Below are positions 37,856 to 47,263 of a DNA stretch of 64,000 nt, piece by piece. Within the stretch, counting starts at the first letter, position 1; the number at the start of each line of letters is the position of its first letter. A program made the translations under genes and the position numbers. The stretch comes from Methanobacteriota archaeon. GTDB taxonomy: Archaea > Methanobacteriota > Methanobacteria > Methanobacteriales > Methanobacteriaceae. The DNA lies in NCBI GenBank assembly GCA_023440975.1, contig JAEZRD010000102.1, forward strand, positions 13,514 through 77,513, read 5' to 3'. The notes below the pieces were generated by a model. The model did no database searches. It was given only the letters and a program-made list of their open reading frames with translations, and had not been told where the DNA came from.

Positions 37856-37873
37856 AAATTAAAGGATTAAAAA

Positions 37874-38704
37874 ATGAAAATTGAAGACAAATTAAGTATT
37901 AATGATATCGATTGGGATTATATTTGGAAAAGGGAATTAGGGGATAAAAAACCAAATAATAAAAAAGATTGGAATGATGTTGCTGAAAAATTTGGAAAAT
38001 GGATTGCAAAAGATGATTATCCTGAGAAATTATTAAATTATATTAAAGTAACAAAAAATGATACTGTAATGGATCTTGGATGTGGTGAAGGTACAATTAC
38101 AATACCTCTTGCTAAAAAGTGCAGTCATCTTCTTGCAGTTGATAAATCTGATAAGATGTTAGATTTAATTCAGGAAAAAATGATTGATGAGGGATTGAGT
38201 AATATAATAACTTTACGTCATGATATTCTTAAGTTAAATAAGGATAATATTGGACAATATGATGTGATTGTAGCTTCTAGATCCATTAGTGGAGCTTATG
38301 AGATGAAAGAAGTTCTTTCTAATTTAAATGATATTGCTAAAAAGTATGTTTATATTACATTTTATGGCCCCAATAATCGTAGAGAGACTAATAAAGCTTT
38401 AGAAGCGATTGGTAAAAAAAATCCTAAAAAACATGCAGATTATAGTATTATATTTAATTTATTAGTTAGTATGGGGATTCATCCTAATGTTGTTAATCTG
38501 GAATGTGAAAGTGTAAAGGGTTATGCTAATATTGATGAAGCTATTGAAAGATTTAATTGGAGAGTGGGTAATGTCTCTGAAAAAGAGCGTGAAAAATTGG
38601 ATAAACACTTCAGAAAATCATTAGTTCAAAATAGTGAAGGTATGTGGGAAAATCCTAATGATAAGGGCGATTGGGTTCTTATTTGGTGGAAAAAAGAATT
38701 ATAA
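37874..38704 (+). CDS. Class I SAM methyltransferase, tandem paralogue 3
   Basis: The 276-residue protein is the most divergent of the three. It has IDWDYIWKRELGDK at the N-terminus, motif I VMDLGCGEGTITIPLAKKC, LLAVDKSDKMLDLI, DVIVASRSISGA, YITFYGPNNRR and the same DWVLIWWKK end. The replacement of the tryptophan in GPNNW by arginine may mark a change of substrate. It starts 18 nt after paralogue 2. A T-rich stretch after the stop probably ends the transcript. Confidence 0.8.
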   Translation: MKIEDKLSINDIDWDYIWKRELGDKKPNNKKDWNDVAEKFGKWIAKDDYPEKLLNYIKVTKNDTVMDLGCGEGTITIPLAKKCSHLLAVDKSDKMLDLIQEKMIDEGLSNIITLRHDILKLNKDNIGQYDVIVASRSISGAYEMKEVLSNLNDIAKKYVYITFYGPNNRRETNKALEAIGKKNPKKHADYSIIFNLLVSMGIHPNVVNLECESVKGYANIDEAIERFNWRVGNVSEKEREKLDKHFRKSLVQNSEGMWENPNDKGDWVLIWWKKEL

Positions 38705-38844
38705 ACTTTTTTCTAAAATTCTTTTTTTAATACTTATTTAATACTTATTATTACTTTTTTTTAGAAATCGAAATAATTAATAAACATTCACAACAAATTT
38801 AATATGTCCTATTAAAATTTAATTATAAATTTTTCGAGAGGTGA

Positions 38845-41268
38845 ATGAAGATTAGAAAATTAAATAAAATAATAGCGATAAGTATTTTTATATTATTTAT
38901 TTGTAGTTTAGGTGCTGTTAGTGCAGCAGATAACAACACAACCAGTGTTACATCAGCAACTACCAATTCTATAAGTTCTAATACTAACATAACAACTATA
39001 AATGAAGTTAGTACAATGAATGAAAATTCTGTTCAAACTGCAAGTGCAGAATCAACAGGAACTTATTCTGATTTACAAAAACTTATTAACAGCAACTCAA
39101 ACTCAATCACTTTAGATAAAAATTATACATATAATGCTGCCACAGATGCAAATTATATTAATGGAATCACAATTTCAAGCAAAGATTACACAATTAATGG
39201 TAATAATTTCACTATTAATGGTGCAAATACTGCCCGTATAATCAATTTTGCAGGCACAGGAACTTTAACCATTAACAATTTAAACTTAATTAATGGAAAA
39301 ACTACTGAAAACGGAGCAGCAATCGATGCAACAAACACTGGAAATATCCTCATAACTGGAAGTAACTTAGCGAATAACAATGCTAACCAAGGAGGAGCAG
39401 TTTATACCACAGGCAATGTAAACATCAAATCAAGTTACATTATTAACAACACCGCAAATATTGGAAGTGGTGTTTATGCAGGAACTGCAACTATTCAATA
39501 CAACATAATTACTGGAAATTCAATTATTAACAAAGTAATATATGTAACTAACACTTCTAAATCTAACACCAATTTTAACTGGTGGGGAAGAAACGAACCA
39601 GAAATAAATACATTAACAAATGTAAATACAAACTGTTTTGTAATTGCTAGCATAAAATCTTATGATAGTGTAATGGTTAACCAAACCACTCCTATAGAAA
39701 TTACTCTAAATTCTTATACTGATGGTAAAAAAACATATTACTTAGGTGTTAATTTACCAACTAATTATGTTAAATTCCAAGCAGAAACTGGAAAATTCAC
39801 AGTAACTGAAGGATACTTAACTGACGGAACTATGACAACAATTTATACAAGTCCAGAAATAGGAATTGTAAATGTAACTGCAAAAATAGATGATCAAACT
39901 GTTAATTTCTTATTAAATGTTACTGAAATACCTAAAAACACATTACTTTATGGTTATGATTTTGTCGAATACTTTGGTGAAGGACAAAATTATACTATTA
40001 AATTAACTGATATTTTAGGTAACCCAATTGTAGGACAACATTTAGCTTTAAACTTAACAAGATTATCAAATATGGCATCTAAAGTTTATTGGACAACAAC
40101 TGATATTGAAGGATACGGTTATTTACAAATAAACCTTGCTCCAGGATTATATAGTGTGCAAGCATTTTATTCTGATACAAAAGAACATTATTTAAACAGT
40201 GCTGTTAATAATAGTATGAAAGTTCTTAAAGTTGGATTAACTGTTTCAGATTTAATTATAAATTATGGTGAAACTGCAAATTACACTGTTCAACTTGTAG
40301 GTCCAAATATGACTACTGCTGGACAAAATATTAGTGTAAAATTACAACGTGCAACAGGAGGAGCCAGTGCAACTTATTATGTAATCACTGATGAAAATGG
40401 TACTGCAACTTTACCAATTAGTTTAGGTAGTGGAAACTATATTGCAACTGCAACATATGCAGGAAACAGTGTTACCAGTGCTATAAACATATCTAAAGGT
40501 TACACTTTAACCCTCTTAAATTGGGGAACTGGTGGAGATATAACACAAAATACTGTATTATACAACTATATAAAAAGTACAACTTCAAGAGGAGGAATTG
40601 TTGATGAAATAATTGCCCTCGAAAAACAAGGAACTGTACTAATTAAATTCGGTAATGGAAATGGAAAAACTGTATTTATAAATGCAGGAATCCACGGAAA
40701 CGAATTACCTTCCCAAGCTGCAGCATATCAAATGGCAGAATATTTATCTGGATTAAATGAAATTAACGGAACTGTATATATGATATGTAGTTTAATTCCT
40801 TATACTGCTCAACTAAGTGTACGAGAATATAATGGTGTTGATCCAAACAGACAAGCTAATATTACTGGTTCAGTCGCAAATAGATTAATCCAATTAGCAT
40901 TAAGTTTAAATGTTCAAACATTTGGTGATATGCATGGAACTAAAGCTGGAGGATTACCTGGTGAAAATGTAATTATGGCTGCTTACAGTCCTAATGCTGA
41001 AAGTGCAACTATGGCTAATTACATGTACAGTATCACTCACAGTAGTAATAGTGATATATATTTACAAATCGTTGATTATGCGGGACAAGTTTATCCTACT
41101 GCTTTACAAGATAATGTGAATATTGCAGGTATTCCTGCAATTACTGGAGAAGTTGTTTGTGAACATAGCACTATAACTCCAAGTAGTACTAGAATTTCAT
41201 ATAATTTCCAAATTGCATTTTTAACATATAATGGATTTAATGTTAGTTTTAGTAGCAACCCAAATTAA
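38845..41268 (+). CDS. Secreted surface protein with beta-helix, Ig-like domains and AstE-type zinc peptidase domain
   Basis: The 807-residue protein has a signal peptide (residues 1-27, ending SLGAVSA). A beta-helix region typical of methanobacterial adhesin-like proteins follows at about 60-260 (INGNNFTINGANTARIINF, NNANQGGAVYTTGNV). Then come a linker fold, two Ig-like domains (about 365-550; YFGEGQNYTIKLTDILGNPI) and a C-terminal M14/AstE-like domain (about 555-807). The zinc ligands H617 and E620 are in INAGIHGNELPS, with H697 in GDMHGTKAGG. It likely acts outside the cell on the pseudomurein wall or its peptides; this is inference. GAGAGGTGA abuts the ATG. It lacks the pseudomurein-binding repeats seen in the next two. 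Confidence 0.8.
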   Translation: MKIRKLNKIIAISIFILFICSLGAVSAADNNTTSVTSATTNSISSNTNITTINEVSTMNENSVQTASAESTGTYSDLQKLINSNSNSITLDKNYTYNAATDANYINGITISSKDYTINGNNFTINGANTARIINFAGTGTLTINNLNLINGKTTENGAAIDATNTGNILITGSNLANNNANQGGAVYTTGNVNIKSSYIINNTANIGSGVYAGTATIQYNIITGNSIINKVIYVTNTSKSNTNFNWWGRNEPEINTLTNVNTNCFVIASIKSYDSVMVNQTTPIEITLNSYTDGKKTYYLGVNLPTNYVKFQAETGKFTVTEGYLTDGTMTTIYTSPEIGIVNVTAKIDDQTVNFLLNVTEIPKNTLLYGYDFVEYFGEGQNYTIKLTDILGNPIVGQHLALNLTRLSNMASKVYWTTTDIEGYGYLQINLAPGLYSVQAFYSDTKEHYLNSAVNNSMKVLKVGLTVSDLIINYGETANYTVQLVGPNMTTAGQNISVKLQRATGGASATYYVITDENGTATLPISLGSGNYIATATYAGNSVTSAINISKGYTLTLLNWGTGGDITQNTVLYNYIKSTTSRGGIVDEIIALEKQGTVLIKFGNGNGKTVFINAGIHGNELPSQAAAYQMAEYLSGLNEINGTVYMICSLIPYTAQLSVREYNGVDPNRQANITGSVANRLIQLALSLNVQTFGDMHGTKAGGLPGENVIMAAYSPNAESATMANYMYSITHSSNSDIYLQIVDYAGQVYPTALQDNVNIAGIPAITGEVVCEHSTITPSSTRISYNFQIAFLTYNGFNVSFSSNPN

Positions 41269-41597
41269 AATTTAAAAATTTTTAATTTTTCTTATTTTTC
41301 TTTTTTCTTTAATTAATTAACTTTTTTTAAAAATTAAAGCTCTTTTATATATAATTTTGCTTTTATTTACCAAAACTTTTATATACCTCATTAAGCTAAT
41401 ATTATTACGTAATTAACCAAGTTCACTATAAATTTTTACGAAATTCGTTAAATAAGCCACTATATTTAATTGATTTAGATTTACTCAATTTTATTATAAA
41501 AATGGGATTAAAGCTTAAAACACTACTTTAACGAAATACGTTTAATAATCTTTAAATCAATAAAGTGAACAGGACAATAAAGAAAATGAGGTGAAGG
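41269..41597. other. 329-nt intergenic region with promoter and long structured leader
   Basis: No gene is supported. A TATA element (CAAAACTTTTATATA, near 41372-41386) implies a leader of about 185 nt before ATG 41598. Within the leader are two near-identical palindromes, ACGAAATTCGT (41438-41448) and ACGAAATACGT (41531-41541). The inverted pair GTTCACT (41421-41427) and AGTGAAC (41565-41571) is also present. Confidence 0.55.
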
Positions 41598-43835
41598 ATG
41601 ATAAATGATAAGCTAAAGTCCGTATTAATACTAGTCATATTTAGTTGTATCTTATTGGGTGCTTTATCATGCATTTCTGCAACAAGTAATAACAACATAT
41701 CCCCAATAGGAACAAATATAAACTCCAATAATACAACCAATAATAGTATAAATATAGACAATAACAGCACAGCACACACATTAACATCAGAGATTAAAAA
41801 CAATGAAACAACTGATAATAATGATAATAACGATTTTTTAAATATTTATAACTCAAACGAAGCTAATAAATTTGAATCAGAAAATCAAATTTCAATTATT
41901 ACAAATAATGTAACTGCTGACTACGGTACTAATAATTCATTTACTGTCAACCTAACAGATCAAAATGGAAATCCATTAAGTAATCAAGTCATATTAATAA
42001 ACTTAACTAATACAAATGGCCAATACAAAAATTACTCCATAACAACCAATAATAATGGTTCTGCAAGTTTATCATTAAGTCTTAATACTGGAAACTATAC
42101 AATAACCAGTAATTACAATGGAAATACTGTTATTAATTCTATTACTATAAACAAAATCAATACCCACATTAATGGTGAAGATATTAATACCATTTATGGT
42201 AATATTAAAAATTACACATTATACTTAACTGATATCCAAGGTCTCCCATTAGCAGACCAGATAGTTGGAATAAATATAAAAAGTAAAGATGGTAGTGACA
42301 AAACTTACATATTAACAAGTGATAATAATGGTACTGTAACCATTAATACAGAAGAATTCACAAGTGGTTATTATACTTTAACTGCAATATATAATGGAAC
42401 AGAAAATTATAATCAAACTACCACCATTAATACTTTGACTATTAACCCAACAACATTAAAAGCTAGTGCTGAAACATCAAGTAATTATACTCAACTTATA
42501 ACCAATGATTTTACAGAAACTTATGGTCAAGGATTAAACTTTACTGTTAGATTAATAGATATTGATGGAAATCCAATTATAGGCCAACATATTGCATTAA
42601 ATCTTACAAAAATCTCAAATAGTGCAAGTAAAATATATTGGACAACCACTGATACAGAAGGTTACGCATATTTACAAATTAATTTAGCTCCAGGAAATTA
42701 CAGTACAAAAAGTTCATATTCAGGAAGTAAAACTTACTCTGCTTCTGAAGATGAATTTAATTCTATGATTGTTTATTGGCCTGGAACAAATAATTCTACT
42801 TCAAATACTTCAAAAACTAATACAACTACCAAAGAAGGTTACATCAGTATAAGCAATATTGTTATTGAAGCTACTGAAGTAATGGCATATGTTGAAGATT
42901 ATGGTAGATTACCTAATTATGTTACAATTGATGGAATTCAATATACTCAAGCCCAATTTGCATATCTTTTAACCACCGCTATTAATAAAATAAATAGTGG
43001 ATCTTCAAGTGACATTCAAATAATAAATGTAACTAAAAAGACTGCTACAGATTTATCAATTAGTGGAAATTTAACTGCAAGTGCAGTTATAAGTATGGCT
43101 TCAAGAATTGCAGCATATATTAACAGTTATGGTAACACACCTAAATATGATTCATCTAATGATTTAGGAAAAATATCATTTAATAATTATGTATATGTTT
43201 TCTGTGAATTATTATCATATTATGATGATAAAAATTCATTCCCCACTACTGTAAATGTAGATTCCTCAGTATTTGGAATTTCTTCAGGTAATAGTACAAC
43301 TAATAATACTAATATAACTACAAATATAACAACAAAAACTACAGGTTCTGGAATAAACGATGTGAACACTATTAATAACACATCCGTTTATCTTGTTGCA
43401 ACCGCAAATTGTGAAGTGAATAATGCACAAATTCAAGCTTTAGCTGCTAGTTTAATTAGTGGATTAAATACTACTTTAGAACAAGCAACAGCAATTTATG
43501 ATTTTGTAAGAGATAATATTTCTTATAGTTATTATGCAAATACTAAATATGGTGCATTAGGAACTTTAACTAAAGGTTATGGTAATTGTGTAGATCAAGC
43601 AAGTTTAGTAATTGCACTTTTCAGAGCTGCAGGAATTCCTGCAAGATATGTTCATGGAAAAGGATGTACTTTCACTAGTGGATTGTACACTGGACATGTT
43701 TGGGCACAAGTTCTTGTAGATGGAGTTTGGTATTGTGCTGATTGTACAAGTACTAGAAATAGTTTAGGGCATATTGTAAATTGGAATACTGCTTCATTTA
43801 CTTTAGCTAGTATTTCAGCTGAAATAAGTTTCTAA
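41598..43835 (+). CDS. Pseudomurein-binding secreted transglutaminase-type peptidase (endoisopeptidase-like)
   Basis: The 745-residue protein has a signal peptide (about residues 1-31), an Asn-rich linker and three Ig-like domains (about 95-395). Two pseudomurein-binding repeats follow (about 415-560; VMAYVEDYGRLPNYVTIDGI and AAYINSYGNTPKYD). The C-terminal transglutaminase-fold domain has a Cys-His-Asp triad: C664 in GYGNCVDQA, H700 in TGHVWAQVL and D715 in WYCADCTS. Pseudomurein endoisopeptidases of methanogen phages (PeiW, PeiP) use this combination of binding repeats and a Cys-His-Asp domain, so a host autolysin or wall-remodelling role is likely. ATGAGGTGAAGG precedes the ATG. Confidence 0.85.
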   Translation: MINDKLKSVLILVIFSCILLGALSCISATSNNNISPIGTNINSNNTTNNSINIDNNSTAHTLTSEIKNNETTDNNDNNDFLNIYNSNEANKFESENQISIITNNVTADYGTNNSFTVNLTDQNGNPLSNQVILINLTNTNGQYKNYSITTNNNGSASLSLSLNTGNYTITSNYNGNTVINSITINKINTHINGEDINTIYGNIKNYTLYLTDIQGLPLADQIVGINIKSKDGSDKTYILTSDNNGTVTINTEEFTSGYYTLTAIYNGTENYNQTTTINTLTINPTTLKASAETSSNYTQLITNDFTETYGQGLNFTVRLIDIDGNPIIGQHIALNLTKISNSASKIYWTTTDTEGYAYLQINLAPGNYSTKSSYSGSKTYSASEDEFNSMIVYWPGTNNSTSNTSKTNTTTKEGYISISNIVIEATEVMAYVEDYGRLPNYVTIDGIQYTQAQFAYLLTTAINKINSGSSSDIQIINVTKKTATDLSISGNLTASAVISMASRIAAYINSYGNTPKYDSSNDLGKISFNNYVYVFCELLSYYDDKNSFPTTVNVDSSVFGISSGNSTTNNTNITTNITTKTTGSGINDVNTINNTSVYLVATANCEVNNAQIQALAASLISGLNTTLEQATAIYDFVRDNISYSYYANTKYGALGTLTKGYGNCVDQASLVIALFRAAGIPARYVHGKGCTFTSGLYTGHVWAQVLVDGVWYCADCTSTRNSLGHIVNWNTASFTLASISAEISF

Positions 43836-44152
43836 AAAACATTTTTATATTTAATTAATATTAATAGGGAAGATAATTTATTTCCCTTCAAAAACTTTTT
43901 TTATATTTTTAAATTTAATTTTAATAAATACTATAAAAACTTTTATATAATTGAATAAAGTTATATTATAACACTAAATAACCATCTCACTTAAATTAAC
44001 TATTATTTCTTAAAATAAAGACACCATGCTTAAAAGTTTTAAATTTTAAATTGAAATAATGAAAATGCTTAAAAATTTTATACTTTTGAAATACTCATAA
44101 GAATTAATAAACTTAAAAAGTGAAAAGGTTTACTAACAAAATGAGGTGAACA
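43836..44152. other. 317-nt intergenic region with terminator and promoter
   Basis: No gene is supported. It holds a terminator-like hairpin after the upstream gene and a TATA element (AAAAACTTTTATATAA, near 43935-43950). The latter resembles the promoter of the upstream paralogue and gives a leader of about 180 nt before ATG 44153. Confidence 0.55.
43866..43887 (+). terminator. Terminator-like hairpin
   Basis: AGGGAA (43866-43871) and TTCCCT (43882-43887) form a 6-bp stem with a 10-nt loop. It is followed by a run of seven T within about 15 nt. It lies 31 nt after the stop of the peptidase gene. Confidence 0.5.
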
Positions 44153-46255
44153 ATGACAAATAAAAGATTTAAAATCTTATTATCATTAATCATATTTAGC
44201 TTTGTTATCTTAGGGGCACTATCTTGTATATCTGCAAGCAGTGATATAAACACTAATGCAAATTCAACGATAAGTGCATCTAATTCAACAAATATTATTA
44301 ACGATAATGTGAATAATGGTAATAATCAAAATTCTACTTTAACTGAAAATATAAACCAAACAAACACAAATAATTACAATAATAATGATAATCAGATTCT
44401 TTCTGAATCTAAAGAAAGTGTAAATTCAAATACAGTTTTAAATGCAAACAACCTTACCAAAACTTATGGTTCTAATGAATCTTTCACAGTATCATTAACT
44501 GATAATAACAATAACCCAATTGTAAATGAGAACATAAACATTACATTATCCAATAGTAATAACCAAAGTAAAACTTATACTCTTTTAACCGATACTAATG
44601 GTTCAGTTAATTTAGCTATAAATTTAAACCCTGGCACATATACTGCTACCAGTACATACAATGATAGTAATATAACAAATACTATAACTATAAATTCTGC
44701 TAGTATTTTAAATGCTAAAGATTTTTATGAAACTTTTGGTGATGGTTTAAACTTTACAGGTACATTATATGATATTTATGGATCCCCAATTGTAGGAATG
44801 CATATTGCATTAAATTTAACTAGGCTTTCTGATGGAGCAAGTAAAATATATTGGGTAACTACAGATACAGAAGGAATTTATAAATTACAAATTAATTTAT
44901 CTCCTGGAAATTACACTACTAAAAGTAGTTTTTATGGGTATAGTAAAGGGAATTTATCTTATGGATCCGCAAGTAGTATAATTAATAATATGATTGTGTA
45001 TTCTGAAGATTTAGATGAAGATGATGTATCTGCTTCAACTGATGGATACGCAACCATATCTGAAATATCTAGTGTGGCTAAAAGTGTAGAAAGTTACATA
45101 ATTGCTAATGGTACATTACCCTCAACAGTTAATATTGATGGAACTACTTACAGCATTGCACAATTTACTTATTTAATGAGTCAAGCTATTAATGAAATTA
45201 ATAGTGGTTCTACATCAGATATTCAAATAATTAATGTTACAAATGCTTTAGATTCACCAATAAATACTGTTACAGGAACATTATCTAGTAATAATATAGT
45301 ATCTATGGCTTTAAGAATTTCAAATTACATTATTACTAATAGTCGTGCAGCTAATTATGATTCTAGTAATGGTCTTGGAAAAATTTCCTATGAAAATTAT
45401 GCATATATTTTTGCAGAATCATTATCTTATTACAATTCCCATAACTCTTTACCATCTAGTTTATATGTGAATACTAGTATAATGACTAAAGGAGGAGTTA
45501 CTGAAGTTATATCCACTAATACTGGTTCATATACATTAACAACTCTTAGTTGGGGAACTGGTGGAGATTTAACTAAAAATACTGTTTTAATGAATAATAT
45601 TGAAGATACAAGTTTAACTGAAAAAGTTTTAGAAGCTAGTAAAAATGGTACTGTTCTTTTAACATTTGGAAATGGAAATGGGAAAACAGTATTTATTAAT
45701 GCAGGAGTTCATGGAAGCGAATTATCTTCAATAGCTGCAACATTTAAACTTATAAATACTCTTGCAAGTATGAATCAAAGTCAAATAAATGGTACAATTT
45801 ATGTGATTTGTGATTTATGCCCTGCAAGTGCAACAACAAGTACTCGTTATTTTAATGGTGTGAACTTAAATAGTGTAGCAGACACTGATGGAACTGTTAG
45901 TAACAACCTTATTAAAATAGCAGAAAGTTTAAATGTTGATATTCTTGGAGACTTCCATTGTACACAACCTGGAGGAACTCCTGGAACAAATACTGTTTTT
46001 GGAACATATTCTCCTACTAGTGAAAGTGCTACTATCGCTAAATACATTTCAAGTTCTTGTAGTGTATCTAAAATAATATATAGTTATGCAGGTGTTGAAT
46101 ATACAGGTGCTGTTGAAGATATATGTAATCTTAATGGTATTCCATCAGTAACTTGTGAAGTTCTTACATCTTCAGGTATTATAGCAAGTGGAAGTTTAGA
46201 TAAATCTTATAAAATGATGTTAGCATTACTTTCTTATGCTAACATTAATATCTAA
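44153..46255 (+). CDS. Pseudomurein-binding secreted protein with AstE-type zinc peptidase domain
   Basis: The 700-residue protein has a signal peptide (about residues 1-31), an Asn/Ser-rich linker and two Ig-like domains (about 95-285). Two pseudomurein-binding repeats follow (about 300-450; VESYIIANGTLPSTVNIDGT and SNYIITNSRAANYD). The C-terminal M14/AstE-like domain has zinc ligands H520 and E523 in NAGVHGSELSS and H602 in GDFHCTQPGG. The binding part matches that of the upstream peptidase, and the catalytic part matches that of the first protein of the trio. It probably cleaves a peptide or amide bond in the pseudomurein wall; the exact bond is not known. ATGAGGTGAA precedes the ATG. Confidence 0.83.
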   Translation: MTNKRFKILLSLIIFSFVILGALSCISASSDINTNANSTISASNSTNIINDNVNNGNNQNSTLTENINQTNTNNYNNNDNQILSESKESVNSNTVLNANNLTKTYGSNESFTVSLTDNNNNPIVNENINITLSNSNNQSKTYTLLTDTNGSVNLAINLNPGTYTATSTYNDSNITNTITINSASILNAKDFYETFGDGLNFTGTLYDIYGSPIVGMHIALNLTRLSDGASKIYWVTTDTEGIYKLQINLSPGNYTTKSSFYGYSKGNLSYGSASSIINNMIVYSEDLDEDDVSASTDGYATISEISSVAKSVESYIIANGTLPSTVNIDGTTYSIAQFTYLMSQAINEINSGSTSDIQIINVTNALDSPINTVTGTLSSNNIVSMALRISNYIITNSRAANYDSSNGLGKISYENYAYIFAESLSYYNSHNSLPSSLYVNTSIMTKGGVTEVISTNTGSYTLTTLSWGTGGDLTKNTVLMNNIEDTSLTEKVLEASKNGTVLLTFGNGNGKTVFINAGVHGSELSSIAATFKLINTLASMNQSQINGTIYVICDLCPASATTSTRYFNGVNLNSVADTDGTVSNNLIKIAESLNVDILGDFHCTQPGGTPGTNTVFGTYSPTSESATIAKYISSSCSVSKIIYSYAGVEYTGAVEDICNLNGIPSVTCEVLTSSGIIASGSLDKSYKMMLALLSYANINI

Positions 46256-46376
46256 ATTTATAAAAAAATAGTTTAAATTTAAGAAATAATAATTTTACTT
46301 TAAAATTTAGTAGAATTCTTTATTTTCTTATTTTTTTTTAAAAAAAAAAGTTTTAAAGTATTTCACATCTTTGTTT

Positions 46377-47165
46377 TTAATGTAATCTACTTCGTGCTAC
46401 CTCTCTTACAAGGAAGTTTGTATCATCTTTTGATATTTTAAATAATAAATCGTGATCTTTAACTTTTTGAACAGCTACTCTTCTAACATCGAAGTTTTCA
46501 TCATTTAGTGCTATATCATTTATTAAATTTATATTATTTGATTTTTCTACGCATTCTTTACGTATTTCCCAATTAATATCATTTTTAGCTAATTGATCTG
46601 TGATTTCAGGATTATTAATTCTTTCTAAGGCTAATTTTCGTATAACCCAATGTTCATCACGTAATGCAATTTTTTCTAAAATTTTTTCATATGGTATTTT
46701 GTCCATTGCAGCTTTTCTTACTTTATAATTTTTATCAATGAATGCTATATTTTCAATTATAGTTTCATCATCTATTTTTGCTAGTGCTGCACGGCGTACC
46801 CACCAGTGAGTATCATGTGTGGCTACATGTTGAATAACATTTTTATCATTAATTTTTTCTAATACACTACGTCTTATATCAGAGTTATCATTAGTTAATA
46901 CAATGTTTTCTAATTTATCTAATTTGGTTATTTTTTGTAATGCTTGGTGTCTTAAATCGATGTTTTTATCATTTTGAGTTATTTCTTCTAATAAATCTTC
47001 GTCATCAATTTTTTTTATTGCTTCACTTCTTACTAACCAGTTATCATCTGTTAAGGCAATTTTTTTAAGGGTTTTAAGATCCTCAGTTTCTTTTACAGCA
47101 TTCTGTCTTTCTTGCCAATCTTTACTGTATAACCCTTTTTGGAGAGTTTTATCTAAAAATGCCAT
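46377..47165 (-). CDS. HEAT-like repeat protein
   Basis: The 262-residue protein consists almost entirely of about ten short helical repeats of 24-26 residues. Their consensus is close to NDxNWxVRxxAlxKIxDexlLexIA (examples: DDNWLVRSEAIKKI, THWWVRRAALAKI, DENFDVRRVAVQKV). Such right-handed alpha solenoids bind proteins; some HEAT repeat proteins are lyases for phycobilins, which does not apply here. The role is unknown. I choose ATG 47165, although the ribosome binding site is weak. It lies downstream of idsA on the same strand with a 98-nt gap. Confidence 0.78.
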   Translation of the reverse strand: MAFLDKTLQKGLYSKDWQERQNAVKETEDLKTLKKIALTDDNWLVRSEAIKKIDDEDLLEEITQNDKNIDLRHQALQKITKLDKLENIVLTNDNSDIRRSVLEKINDKNVIQHVATHDTHWWVRRAALAKIDDETIIENIAFIDKNYKVRKAAMDKIPYEKILEKIALRDEHWVIRKLALERINNPEITDQLAKNDINWEIRKECVEKSNNINLINDIALNDENFDVRRVAVQKVKDHDLLFKISKDDTNFLVREVARSRLH

Positions 47166-47263
47166 GGATAACAACTCATTAATGTATTGATAATTTTATG
47201 AAGAATAATTTTTTTATTTCTATGCCCTTTTTTTGATATATTTTTTAAATTTTAATTTTTTTT

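Noticed and set aside
39186..39380. Open frame opposite the beta-helix region of the first surface protein
   Set aside because: It arises from repetitive codon patterns of the sense gene and has no start signal.
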